From the NCBI RefSeq assembly GCF_028553745.1, contig NZ_CP067129.1:1656501-1720500 (forward strand): DNA of 64,000 nucleotides. The letters are read 5' to 3'. The translations under genes were made by a program, and so were the position numbers. Every line of letters starts with the position of its first letter. The first letter of the stretch is position 1. Positions 9,330-19,000 of this stretch are shown here, in pieces. This DNA comes from Paracoccus seriniphilus. GTDB lineage: Bacteria > Pseudomonadota > Alphaproteobacteria > Rhodobacterales > Rhodobacteraceae. The notes under the pieces are model-generated. The model was not told where the DNA came from and did not search any database. It saw only the letters and a list, made by a program, of their open reading frames with translations.

Positions 9330-9752
9330 TCAGTCGTCGCGATGAACGCGTTCGCGGCGTTCGTGCTTTTCCTGCGCTTCCAGAGTCATTGTCGCAATCG
9401 GGCGCGCGTCCAGCCGTTTCAGGCTGATCGGTTCCCCGGTGCGTTCACAATAGCCATATTCCCCGGTCTCAAGCCGACGCAAGGCTGCATCGATCTTGCT
9501 GACCAGTTTGCGCTGGCGGTCGCGGGTGCGCAGTTCAAGGGAACGATCCGTTTCCTCGCTGGCGCGGTCTGCCAGATCAGGGACGGCGCGGGCGCTGTCC
9601 TGCAGACCCTCCAGCGTCTCTGCTGACTGCTCGAGCAGTTCTTGCTTCCAGGCTTCCAGTTTCCGACGGAAATACTCACGTTGCCGTTCATTCATGAACG
9701 GCTCGTCTTCGGCAGGGCGATAATCTTGTGGAAGAAAGGTTTGGGCTTTCAT
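9330..9752 (-). CDS. dksA: DksA-type RNA polymerase regulator with one cysteine
   Basis: This 140-residue DksA/TraR-family protein binds the RNA polymerase secondary channel with ppGpp to control rRNA and amino-acid promoters. The coiled-coil tip VPDLADRAS keeps Asp59, Asp62 and Ala64. The zinc finger is degenerate: the four Cys positions of E. coli DksA read C102, T105, T123 and A126, with the same C-x2-T-x17-T-x2-A spacing. From memory, Rhodobacter sphaeroides DksA has a similarly reduced finger and still works. GGAGGA lies upstream of the ATG at 9752. The FAD monooxygenase gene follows closely. Confidence 0.92.
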   Translation of the reverse strand: MKAQTFLPQDYRPAEDEPFMNERQREYFRRKLEAWKQELLEQSAETLEGLQDSARAVPDLADRASEETDRSLELRTRDRQRKLVSKIDAALRRLETGEYGYCERTGEPISLKRLDARPIATMTLEAQEKHERRERVHRDD

Positions 9753-9932
9753 AGGTCCTCCGGCGGCGCCGGGCAGGTCTTGTTTCCGGCACCTTAGCGG
9801 TTCGCATAAAGTATGATGAAAGCCTTGTCACTAGCAGACCAGCCGCTATTTGTGCGTTTCATGCAATTTGTTTCGCGCGTGCAGCATTGAGGGCGTATTC
9901 CCGCAAGCTTTTCACGGCAAAGGAGAGTTTTG

Positions 9933-10772
9933 ATGCAATTTTCAGGTACTGAAAAATATATCGCTCCGCCAGAGCTGTCTGTCGCGGTAAATGCCGCGGT
10001 GACATTGCAACGCCCCCTTCTGGTCAAGGGCGAACCGGGTACGGGCAAGACCGAACTGGCCCGCCAGGTCGCCGCCGGACTGGGGCTGCCGATCATAGAA
10101 TGGCACGTCAAATCAACGACAAAGGCGCAACAGGGCCTGTACGAATATGATGCTGTCAGCCGTTTGCGCGACAGCCAGTTGGGCGACCCGAGGGTGCATG
10201 ACGTTGCAAATTACATCCGCAAGGGAAAATTGTGGCAAGCATTCGAAGCCGATCACAAGGTGGTTTTGCTGATCGATGAAATCGACAAGGCCGATATCGA
10301 ATTCCCAAATGACCTTTTGCAGGAATTGGACCGGATGGAGTTTCATGTTTATGAAACCGGCGAAACCGTCGCCGCCCGGCATCGTCCGGTGGTCATCATT
10401 ACCTCGAACAACGAGAAAGAACTGCCCGACGCGTTTCTGCGGCGCTGTTTTTTCCATTATATCCGTTTCCCCGAGGCCGACACCCTGCGCGCGATCGTCA
10501 ATGTCCATTTTCCCGACATCAAGCCGCGCCTGCTGGACGAGGCCCTGACCCAGTTCTTCGAGTTGCGCGACGCACCGGGGCTGAAGAAGAAACCTTCGAC
10601 CAGCGAATTGCTGGATTGGCTGAAGCTGATTCTGGCTGAAGATCTGACCCCCGAAGACCTGCGTCGTGACGCGGGTGAAATCCTGCCCAGACTGCATGGC
10701 GCCCTGCTGAAGAACGAACAGGATGTGGCGCTGTTTGAAAAGCTGGCCTTCATGGCAAGACGCCAGCGCTGA
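9933..10772 (+). CDS. MoxR-family AAA+ ATPase
   Basis: This is a 279-residue MoxR-type ATPase with Walker A GEPGTGKT (about residue 36), Walker B VVLLIDEID, sensor ITSNNEKELPDAFLRRC and a C-terminal helical lid. MoxR proteins act as chaperone-like remodelers and usually work with a VWA-domain partner encoded next door. No VWA gene follows here; instead there are about 0.9 kb without a clear gene and then a siderophore receptor. AAGGAG at 9920-9925 supports ATG 9933. The partner may be elsewhere in the genome. Confidence 0.92.
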   Translation: MQFSGTEKYIAPPELSVAVNAAVTLQRPLLVKGEPGTGKTELARQVAAGLGLPIIEWHVKSTTKAQQGLYEYDAVSRLRDSQLGDPRVHDVANYIRKGKLWQAFEADHKVVLLIDEIDKADIEFPNDLLQELDRMEFHVYETGETVAARHRPVVIITSNNEKELPDAFLRRCFFHYIRFPEADTLRAIVNVHFPDIKPRLLDEALTQFFELRDAPGLKKKPSTSELLDWLKLILAEDLTPEDLRRDAGEILPRLHGALLKNEQDVALFEKLAFMARRQR

Positions 10773-11475
10773 CCTCTGGTCACGACGGCAGTTGAGCCAC
10801 AGCAGACCCGGCCGGAACCGGTGACAAAGTGATGGTCGGCTGATGAACTGCGGCGGTTTTCGGACCGTCGCGCCTGTCATCCCTTCTGATTCGGCGCGCT
10901 GGACTCGGGAAGCCGGGATCAATGTTGACTGATCTCGGTCTTCCCTTTCCGGTGCAGGCGCGACCGGGGCTGTCGGGGCAGTTTGCAAACTGAGGTCGTC
11001 CGGTCAGCCCATAATTGCCTGACCATGGAATCCTCCGCCAATTTCACGCGCTGGCCATTTCAGATGGCTGGCGCAAGGGTGGACATCAAGGTTGCGGGCG
11101 ATATGCGGGCAAGACTGAGCGCCCTTGTCGATATCATCGCGAAAAACCTTTCAGCAAGCCTGAGGGATCAGGGATAGCGGGTCTGCGCGATTCTCGGCGG
11201 ACATGCCACCGGCCAGCAGGTTGCGCGCCTTGGCCTTGCGAATCTTGCAGGGAAAAGCCCCGGCCCCATCACCACTCATCATGCCTGGATCGCCCTCGGG
11301 GTCGGCGCGCGGGGGCGCGAGTGGCGGCGATTTTGACAGGAACATGACCCGAAGATGGTGCATGAAACCACGCAACCGTTGCTGTGACTTCGGGCATGGC
11401 CACAGGCGACTGTTTCCAATTTGCTACAGTGCGAGTAATCTTTACTAAAAAACTTGGTTATCCTGCCGCCGGGTA
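10773..11475. other. gene-poor region between the moxR-like gene and the siderophore island
   Basis: About 700 bp hold only short open frames on both strands, none with recognisable content and none with a good ribosome-binding site. The longest candidates (10983-11177 plus, 11151-11375 minus) look random. The region marks the left edge of the iron island and sits where a VWA-domain partner of MoxR would be expected. No repeat, tRNA, integrase or insertion sequence is seen. Confidence 0.45.
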
Positions 11476-11491
11476 TTGAACCGGTTTGTCG
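11476..11491. promoter_or_regulatory. iron-box-like element upstream of the TonB receptor
   Basis: The sequence TTGAACCGGTTTGTCG has the form TGA-N9-TCG and includes TTTGTCG. The same arrangement occurs at 20908-20923 and 25606-25621, upstream of two other iron genes in this island. It resembles the TGA-N9-TCA iron-responsive box of RirA. It lies about 190 bp before the chosen receptor start, so either the leader is long or the match is chance. Confidence 0.4.
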
Positions 11492-11677
11492 ACTTCCCTA
11501 ACGGCAAGTCATCTCGACGCCTTCTGCCGAAGGGAGGGAGGCAAGATCTCTTGCAGTCCTCAAGGCCTCGCTCTTCGTCGTGAAGAAAAACTCATGGGAC
11601 ATATCTCGTTCAGCCAGCGGTCCAAGACACAGCCAGATGAAGCTTCCCGGCACGTAATCGTTGACAAAGAGAACGAC

Positions 11678-13870
11678 ATGAACAGAAATACCCCTTTGGA
11701 AGATGGCGACACGGCCCCAACCGCAACTGCACGGCACAGGCAGGGGGTCGCGACGACTCTTGGGCTGCTGCCGACCATTGCATTGTCCACAGCTTTTGCG
11801 ACGCCAGTCCATGCGCAATCCACATCCGATGCGCTGGAACTGGACCCGATTGTCGTTCAGGGCATGGAAGATGAAGGCTATGTCGTTACCCAGAGCAACA
11901 ATCGGAAATCCACGGCGCCGCTTTCGGATACGCCGCAAACCATCAATGTGATCACCAAAGAGGAAATCGAAGATCGCGGTCTGACCTCTGTTCAGGATGT
12001 TCTGCGCACCACGCCCGGCGTCACGCTTCAGGCTGGTGAAGGCGGGGTGGCCTATGGCACCTCTCCCGTCATTCGGGGATATGATTCCAACTCGGCGATC
12101 ACGGTTGACGGCATGCGCAATTCCTCGCGCACCAGCTATGAGGCATTCAACCTTGAATCCATCCAGATCAACAAGGGTGCCTCGGGCACGACAGCAGGTC
12201 GAAGCGCCTCGGGCGGGACGATCAACCTGGAAACCAAGAAGGCCCTCATTGGTCAAGACTTCACCGACACATCCCTGACCGCGGGCAGCGGCGGGCTCTA
12301 TCGCGGCACGGCCGACATCAACCAGACCTACGGAGACACCGCGCTTCGCTTCAACCTCATGCGGCAAACCGCTGATGATCTTGACGGGCGCGAGAACAAG
12401 ACCTCTGACCGCAAGGGTTTTGCCGCTTCGGTCGCACATGCATTCTCGTCATCGACGACGCTCACCGCAGGTCTGTATTACTACGAGATGCACGACATGC
12501 CCGATTACGGGAACGCCATCCTTGACGGCACCATTCTGGGCGACAATTCAACCTGGTATGGATTGAGCAATCGCGACTTTCGCGACAATGAAACCAGATC
12601 CGGCTACCTGACGCTGGACCACACTCTGGGAAATGGCTGGCAGTGGACATCGACCCTGCGCGCAGCGAAGGATCTGGCGGTCTATGTCGCCACCGCTCCG
12701 GAATACAGCGACACCTACGGAGGCGTTCTGGCCAACGCCAAATCAGGGAATCGCGAAACAAAAACCATTTCGTTCAACTCGCAGCTCTCCGGAACCAAGA
12801 ACTGGGGCGGTGTGCAGCATGACCTAGCATTTGGCGTCGACCTGTCGCGTGAAGAAACATTCAAGGGCTCCGTGGATGGCACCACGTCAAACACGACCAG
12901 CACGCTCTTCCAAGATCCCGACCACCCCGACAACGGCATGGCCTGGAATGGTGTGCTGGATATCACCGACAGGGAAAGCGAAGGGGTGACCAAGACAACG
13001 GCGCTCTATCTCATGGATACCATGACGATCTCGCCCAAACTCGAGTTCAGCGCCGGTCTGCGTCTGGATATCTTCGACGTGTCCGGGGCACGGGTAAATA
13101 CGGCCGGCCGTGGCGAAGAGGCCGCCTATGTCGACATTTCCGAGCATCAGGAGTTCGTCAACGGCAATGTCGGGATCGTATATCACCCGACCGAGTCCGT
13201 TTCGCTGTACGGGAACATCGCCAGTTCGGCCGACCCCGCGCTGGACAACGTCGGTATCCAGACCGATTACGACAGTGATGCGGGCGGCGGTGACATCAAC
13301 GTGGATCCGGAACGCACCTATACCTATGAAGTCGGTGCCAAATGGATGCCCAATCCCGACCTCCTGCTTGGCGCGGCCCTCTACCGCGTCGAAAAGGAAA
13401 ACGAACGTGCATATGACGAAACCACGGATGAATACTATCTGGCCGCGAAAAGCAGCCGCTCTCAGGGTGTCGAACTCACCTTCTCGGGCATGATCAACGA
13501 ACGCTGGAGCATCTCGGGCGGGTATACATATATCGACTATTCAGCCGATGGTGGCGAAACCGATTATGTCAACGGCGTTCCGGAACATGCGTTCTCGCTC
13601 TGGACGTCATATGATGTGACCCCCAGGTGGACCGTCGGTGGCGGCGCCTATTACACCGGTACGACACATGCCACATCGACGGTCAAGATTCCGGACTCCT
13701 GGCAGATTGATGTCATGGCGCGTTACGAAATCGACGACAGCACCTCTGCCCAGGTCAATATCACCAACCTCTTCGATGAAGACATCTACGAGACAGGCTA
13801 TCGCAATGGTCGCTTTGTCAATATGGGCTCGGCCCGCACCGTCTCTCTGACCCTGAACAAGTCATTCTAG
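11678..13870 (+). CDS. TonB-dependent siderophore receptor
   Basis: This 730-residue outer-membrane receptor for a ferric siderophore starts with a long signal sequence (residues 1 to about 46, ending VHAQ). A TonB-box-like segment (LDPIVVQGM) is followed by the plug domain, with TPQTINVITKEEIEDRG, VLRTTPGVTL, IRGYDSNSAITVDGMRN and IQINKGASGTTAGRSASGGTINLETK, then the 22-strand barrel ending in the terminal Phe of NKSF. The class resembles FhuE/Fiu-type catecholate or hydroxamate receptors. In-frame starts exist back to 11486; ATG 11678 has AAAGAGA upstream. A PKHD hydroxylase gene follows, the same neighbour Fiu has in enterics, which favours a catecholate ligand. Confidence 0.93.
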   Translation: MNRNTPLEDGDTAPTATARHRQGVATTLGLLPTIALSTAFATPVHAQSTSDALELDPIVVQGMEDEGYVVTQSNNRKSTAPLSDTPQTINVITKEEIEDRGLTSVQDVLRTTPGVTLQAGEGGVAYGTSPVIRGYDSNSAITVDGMRNSSRTSYEAFNLESIQINKGASGTTAGRSASGGTINLETKKALIGQDFTDTSLTAGSGGLYRGTADINQTYGDTALRFNLMRQTADDLDGRENKTSDRKGFAASVAHAFSSSTTLTAGLYYYEMHDMPDYGNAILDGTILGDNSTWYGLSNRDFRDNETRSGYLTLDHTLGNGWQWTSTLRAAKDLAVYVATAPEYSDTYGGVLANAKSGNRETKTISFNSQLSGTKNWGGVQHDLAFGVDLSREETFKGSVDGTTSNTTSTLFQDPDHPDNGMAWNGVLDITDRESEGVTKTTALYLMDTMTISPKLEFSAGLRLDIFDVSGARVNTAGRGEEAAYVDISEHQEFVNGNVGIVYHPTESVSLYGNIASSADPALDNVGIQTDYDSDAGGGDINVDPERTYTYEVGAKWMPNPDLLLGAALYRVEKENERAYDETTDEYYLAAKSSRSQGVELTFSGMINERWSISGGYTYIDYSADGGETDYVNGVPEHAFSLWTSYDVTPRWTVGGGAYYTGTTHATSTVKIPDSWQIDVMARYEIDDSTSAQVNITNLFDEDIYETGYRNGRFVNMGSARTVSLTLNKSF

Positions 13871-13888
13871 GTCAAGGCTGAACACAAG

Positions 13889-13912
13889 GGCCGAAGCGGA
13901 AACGCTTCGGCC
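13889..13912 (+). other. intercistronic stem-loop after the receptor gene
   Basis: A perfect 10-bp stem (13889-13898 with 13903-13912) is closed by a GAAA tetraloop. No T-run follows, so it is more likely an mRNA-stabilising or processing hairpin than a full terminator. It would let the receptor be expressed at higher level than the enzymes downstream. Confidence 0.75.
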
Positions 13913-13934
13913 TGCTCATTGCAGGAGAGTTGTC

Positions 13935-14618
13935 ATGTTGATCACCATTCCCGATCTTTTGACCAGGGAGGAAGTCGCCCACATCCGCGGCAAGCTGGAA
14001 CGCACCCAATGGCAGGACGGGCTTGCGACTGCAGGGGATCAGGCGGCAGGCGTCAAGAAGAACCTTCAGGTTCCCATGGACAGCGACGAAGGCGCCAGGT
14101 TGTCCCAGATCGTTCTGGCCGCCCTGGCCCGCAATCCGGTCTATCAATCCGCTGCCCTGCCGCTCAATGTCTTGCCGCCCATGTTCAACCGCTATGACGA
14201 AGGCATGACGTTCGGCAATCACGTTGACGGCTCGATCCGGGTGATCCCGCAAAACGGTCAGCGTATCCGAACCGATGTCTCGACCACGGTTTTCATCACC
14301 GATGACGATGAGTATGACGGTGGCGAATTGATCGTCGAAGATACCTATGGCGAACATCGGGTCAAGCTGCCGGCAGGTCATGCGGTGGTCTATCCCTCGA
14401 CCTCGCTGCATCGTGTCAATCCGGTCACGCGCGGCTCGCGTTGGGCCTCGTTCTTCTGGGCGCAATCGATGATCCGCGACGACTGGCGGAGACACATGAT
14501 GTATGACCTCGACCGGTCAATCATGCGCATTCGCTCATTGCTTCCCGATGATGACCCTGCGGTGACAAGCCTGACCGCGCATTATCACAACATGATCCGG
14601 CAATGGGCCGAGGTCTGA
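13935..14618 (+). CDS. PKHD-type Fe(II)/2-oxoglutarate hydroxylase (PiuC/YbiX family)
   Basis: This 227-residue non-haem iron dioxygenase has FGNHVDGS giving the H96-x-D98 pair, LHRVNPV giving the distal His (about 159), and TRGSRW giving the 2-oxoglutarate-binding Arg. The family name comes from the PKHD sequence, and members sit beside Fiu/PiuA receptors; the in vivo substrate is not established. The gene lies 64 bp after the receptor and 1 bp before the FMN oxidase, so an operon is likely. A hydroxylase of siderophore or its breakdown product fits the setting, but this is inference. Confidence 0.93.
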   Translation: MLITIPDLLTREEVAHIRGKLERTQWQDGLATAGDQAAGVKKNLQVPMDSDEGARLSQIVLAALARNPVYQSAALPLNVLPPMFNRYDEGMTFGNHVDGSIRVIPQNGQRIRTDVSTTVFITDDDEYDGGELIVEDTYGEHRVKLPAGHAVVYPSTSLHRVNPVTRGSRWASFFWAQSMIRDDWRRHMMYDLDRSIMRIRSLLPDDDPAVTSLTAHYHNMIRQWAEV

Positions 14619-14619
14619 G

Positions 14620-15717
14620 GTGAACGCGATCCCGGCAGGCATCGTCAGCCTGCAAGACTATATTGACGCGGCCGAGAGACGGCTTTCTCCCGAAATCTGG
14701 GCCTATATTGCCGGCAGCGCAGCCGACGGGCGCAGCCGCGCGGCAAACCGTGCGGCCTTTGATCGTCATCGCCTGCGTCCGCGTGTCCTGCGCGACCTGA
14801 AAGGCGGACACAGCAGGCTGACCCTTCTGGGAGAGGAGATCGCGCATCCCATCCTGGTGGCGCCGATGGCCTATCACCGGCTTGCCCATCCCGATGGCGA
14901 ACATGCCACGCTGCTGGGGGCTGCCGCGCGCAAGGCGATCTCGGTCGTATCTTCCCAGGCATCGACGGATATGACCGAACTGGCCGCGCGGGCCCAGGGG
15001 CCTCTCTGGTTTCAGCTCTATTTCCAATACCATCGTGATGACACCCTGCAACTTGTGCGGCGCGCGGAGGATGCCGGTTACAAGGCTTTGGTCGTGACCG
15101 TGGATGCACCGGTGAACGGCATCCGCAATCAGGAACAGCGCGCGGGATTTTCCCTGCCGCAAGGGATCCATGCGGTAAACCTCGCCGGATTTGCCACGCC
15201 CCGATTGCATCTTCCCGAAGGTGGCAGCCAGGTGTTCGACGGGCTGATGCAATGCGCCCCCACATGGGCCGATATCGCCTGGCTGCGCAATCAGACGGAA
15301 TTGCCCATCCTGCTCAAGGGCATCCTTGATCCAGAGGATGCCGAGCTGGCGCTTGAACATGGCGCAAGCGGTGTCATTCTCTCCAACCATGGCGGACGCG
15401 TGCTGGATGCGGGTCTCTCGGCGCTGGACGCCCTGCCGCAGGTGCGTGCCCGCCTGGGGGCAAGGGCACTGGTGCTGATGGATGGCGGCATCCGCCGGGG
15501 AACCGATGTGCTGATCGCTTGCGCCCTGGGGGCCGATGCTGTCCTCGTCGGCCTGCCGATCCTGTCGGCGCTGGCGGTTGCTGGTGCCGTGGGCGTCGCC
15601 CATGCCCTGGACATTCTGCGCACCGAGTTCGAGGTTGCAATGGCTTTGACAGGATGTAAAACCCTGCGCGACATCACCTCTGACACGCTATGGCACAGCC
15701 CGCCTCGCCAGTCTTGA
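14620..15717 (+). CDS. FMN-dependent alpha-hydroxy-acid oxidase/dehydrogenase
   Basis: This 365-residue enzyme of the lactate oxidase/glycolate oxidase/LldD family oxidises L-2-hydroxy acids with FMN. Markers are PILVAPMAYHRLAHPDGE, FQLYFQYHRD, VVTVDAPVNGIRNQE, LKGILDPEDAELA, the catalytic His/Arg motif SNHGGR, and the phosphate-binding MDGGIRRGTDV. It starts at a GTG one base after the hydroxylase stop, implying coupling. Finding this enzyme inside a siderophore operon is unusual. It could make or oxidise a hydroxy- or keto-acid building block, or simply feed iron-starved metabolism. Confidence 0.9.
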   Translation: MNAIPAGIVSLQDYIDAAERRLSPEIWAYIAGSAADGRSRAANRAAFDRHRLRPRVLRDLKGGHSRLTLLGEEIAHPILVAPMAYHRLAHPDGEHATLLGAAARKAISVVSSQASTDMTELAARAQGPLWFQLYFQYHRDDTLQLVRRAEDAGYKALVVTVDAPVNGIRNQEQRAGFSLPQGIHAVNLAGFATPRLHLPEGGSQVFDGLMQCAPTWADIAWLRNQTELPILLKGILDPEDAELALEHGASGVILSNHGGRVLDAGLSALDALPQVRARLGARALVLMDGGIRRGTDVLIACALGADAVLVGLPILSALAVAGAVGVAHALDILRTEFEVAMALTGCKTLRDITSDTLWHSPPRQS

Positions 15718-15742
15718 AGGCTCAAGGACCCGAAAGCGTATC

Positions 15743-15967
15743 ATGATGATCCCGATCCAGACCTGGCCCGATGATCTGGCGCGGCGTTGCCGGGACTGGA
15801 ACAATGGGCGCTGCAGCGACTTTGCCGAGTGCCATGCCATGATTGCACAAGAAACGACATTTGACGCCGCGACAGGCGAACCACTGACCGCAAGAGCCCC
15901 TGCGCAGCGCCGAGACATCAACAACTTTCCTGAGGATATCTTACGATGGCTGTCAAATTCGACATGA
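15743..15967 (+). CDS. small protein of unknown function, 74 residues
   Basis: The frame lies between the FMN oxidase and the first NRPS. It begins MMIPIQTWPDD and carries three Cys (positions about 16, 24 and 30) in an acidic, Trp-rich chain. AAGGA lies about 14 bp before the first ATG, a long spacing. It overlaps the next small ORF by 22 bp. It does not show the NxEGxxSLWP-type pattern of MbtH proteins, which EntF-like NRPSs often need. Its place in a tight operon makes it credible, but I do not recognise it. Confidence 0.5.
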   Translation: MMIPIQTWPDDLARRCRDWNNGRCSDFAECHAMIAQETTFDAATGEPLTARAPAQRRDINNFPEDILRWLSNST

Positions 15968-16074
15968 TCCGCGCCAATCTGGCCATGGCGCTTTTCCTCG
16001 CACCGGAAGATATCGGCACGAACAGGAAACCGGCGGTCTCGGGCATCGCCCCCGGGGCGCAACGGAGCGCCTGA
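15946..16074 (+). CDS. very small ORF immediately before the serine NRPS, 42 residues
   Basis: ATG 15946 opens 42 codons ending at a TGA five bases before the NRPS start. GAGGA lies about nine bases upstream, a proper ribosome-binding site. The protein starts MAVKFDMIRANLAMALFLAP and continues polar and basic, so it may be a leader peptide or coupling ORF that delivers ribosomes to the NRPS, or a small helper. No family is recognised. It overlaps the end of the 74-residue ORF in another frame. Confidence 0.45.
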   Translation: MAVKFDMIRANLAMALFLAPEDIGTNRKPAVSGIAPGAQRSA

Positions 16075-16078
16075 TCCG

Positions 16079-19000
16079 ATGACAGAACTGCACCCGATCC
16101 AGCCCGCTGCAACCACCACCTCCCTTTGTGCCGCGCAGGAAGGGCTCTGGTTTGCTCAGCGTCTCGATCCAGAGAACCCGCTGTTCAATACGGGGCAGTT
16201 CATTGAACTCGACGGCCCACTGGATCTCGACGCCTTTCGCCGGGCCCATGCCGCTGCAATGGCCGAGGCAGAGGTGCTGCGGCTGCGGATTGTCATGCAG
16301 GACGGAGAGCCGCAGCAACGGCTTGATGGTCACTTGCCGGAACTGGAGGTTGTCGACCTGCGCAACGCAGCGGACGGATTTTCCCGTGCCCGCGCCGCGA
16401 TGGACCGCGACAGCGCGCGCCCCTGCGACCCGACATGCGACCCGCTGGCCCGCTTTGTGCTTTACCGGCTGAGCGACACGCATCACCTCTGGTATGAGCG
16501 GATCCATCACCTTGCCATTGACGGCTATGGTATGGTTCTTGTGACCAATCGCGTCGCCGCGCTTTACGGAGAAAGGCTGGGCCGCAAGCCCGCCCCTGCC
16601 CTGGCACCCTATCATGACGTCATCGAGGCCGATCTGGCCTATCGCGACAGCAAGGAATTCATCCGCGACCGCGAAGCATGGCTGGGGCGATGCCGGGATC
16701 TGGGCACAGCAGCCTCACCCAATCCACGAGCCGCCGAGGTGCCAAGCGCGCATCATTTTCATCGCATTCAACAGGATGTCCCGGCGCCGACCGTGTCGCT
16801 GCTGATGCAGCGGGCACAGGATCTGCGCCTGCCATGGCCAGACATGTTGACCTTGCTGAGCGGTGCCTATCTGCGCCGGGTCTCGCCTGATGGGGATGCC
16901 ATTTTCGGCCTGCCTTTCATGGCTCGCTTCGGGACCGGGGCGGCACGCGTCCCCTGCATGTGGATGAATGTCCTGCCGCATGCGCTCGGACTGGATGAAG
17001 ACGCGCCGCTTGACCAGGCGCTGACGGCCGGTGCGAAACAACTGGCCGCCGAACGCAGAATCGGGCGCTACCGCTCGGAAGTCCTGCGCAGGGATCTTGG
17101 CCGCACCCGGATCGAGGAACGTCTTTACGGGCCGCTGATCAATGTGCAGCCCTATGATGTCGCGCCCGTGTTCGATGGCCTGGACAGCCGCCTGCATATC
17201 CTGAACGCCGGACCCGTCGATGACCTGACCGTCAGCTATCGCGGCAATGGCAAGTCCGGTCTTACGCTAGAGATCGACGCCAACCCCGCGCTCTATCCTC
17301 TTGAAGAGGTCAGAGCACATCTGCAGCGCCTGCTAGCTTTCCTCTCCGGCGCCTTGCAGGCAGACCGTCTTGGCGATGTGCCGACGCTGACCGGGCCCGA
17401 GGAAGGGAAACTGGTCCATGACCTCAATGCCACGGATCACCCGGTTCCGCAGACCACGCTATCGGCCCTGATCGAAAACCGGCTGCTCATGCATCCCCGG
17501 TCCGAGGCCGTGCGTGCCGACGGGGCATCGATGAGCTATGGCGATCTGGATCGCCGGTCGCGGGCTCTTGCAGAAGCACTGGTCGCCCGCGGCGCGGGGA
17601 AAGACCGCATCGTGGCTGTCGCCCTGGACCGTTCGCTTGATCTGGCGGTCGCGCTGGTCGCGGTTCTGCGTGCCGGCGCGGCCTATGTGCCGCTGGATCC
17701 GCAGCAGCCCCCGGAACGCCTGAAGGCACTGATAGAACAGACCGATGCCATTGCACTTTTGGCGCGGGAAGATATCGATTGCGCGGGCGCCATCACGCCA
17801 TATGACCCGGACCAATGGCCACGGACCCCGGCGAATACCCCGCTTCCCCGACCCGCCCCGGATGATCTTGCCTATGTTCTTTTCACATCCGGTTCGACCG
17901 GTGCGCCAAAGGGCGTGATGATCGAACACAGGGCCATCGTGAACCGCCTTCTGTGGATGCGCGAACATTATGACTTCAGCGCCGATGATCGCATTCTGCA
18001 AAAGACTCCGACGACATTCGATGTGTCCGTATGGGAGCTGTTCCTGCCATATCTCTGCGGCGGGACCCTGGTCTTTGCCGATCCCGACGCGCATCGCGAC
18101 CCGGCCCAGATCGCCCGGCTGATCCGACGCGAAGGCATCAGCGTATGCCATTTCGTGCCCTCGATGCTGGCGGCATTCCTGAACCATCCCGACAGCGAAG
18201 GCATCCGAATGCGCCAGGTTTTCTGTTCGGGCGAGGAACTGACTCCGAAGCATCGCGATCGCTTTCACGCGCGGATCAGAGCCGAGCTTCACAACCTTTA
18301 CGGACCGACCGAAGCCGCCGTCGATGTGACTTTCTGGGCAGCCGACAGGAGTGACGACAGCGCGCCCGTGCCGATCGGACATCCGGTCTGGAATACCCGC
18401 TGCCATATCCTCGACGGGGCGCTTCGCCCTGTCCCGCAAGGTGTCACGGGACAGCTTTACCTTGGAGGCATCCAGTTGGCCCGGGGCTATCTGGGCCGCG
18501 ACGATCTGACGGCCGAGCGTTTCCTGCCCGACCCCTTCCGCCCGGGAGAGCGGCTCTATGCGACCGGGGATCTGGCGCGCTATCGGGCTGATGGAGCGAT
18601 TACCTATCTGGGCCGCAACGACCATCAGATCAAGATCCGCGGCATGCGGGTCGAACTGGGCGAAATCGAACATGCCCTGCGGGAACTGCCCGGCATTCGC
18701 GAAGCGCTGGTCATCGCAGATGACAGCACGGGCGCGCAGCAACTGATCGGCCATGTCCTCGCCGGCAAGGAGTTCGACAAGATTGCCGCCCTGCGTCGGC
18801 TGGAGCGCCATCTGCCCGCGCATATGATCCCCTCGGACCTGATCCGGCTGGACAGTTTTCCCACCACGGCGAATGGCAAGCTTGACCGCAAGGCGCTTCC
18901 ACGCCCCGCGCGTCAGGACCTGCAGGGGACGCCGGCGGAAACCGAGATGGAAAAACAACTCGCCGCACTTTACAGCGATATTCTTCAGCTGGACCGCATC

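Noticed and set aside
11151..11375. Possible small minus-strand gene in the gap after moxR
   Set aside because: No recognisable family, weak start, and composition like the surrounding non-coding DNA.
15743..16074. MbtH-like helper encoded by the small ORFs before the NRPS
   Set aside because: Neither peptide shows the conserved MbtH Asn/Glu-Gly and Ser-Leu-Trp-Pro pattern, and the lengths and composition do not fit.
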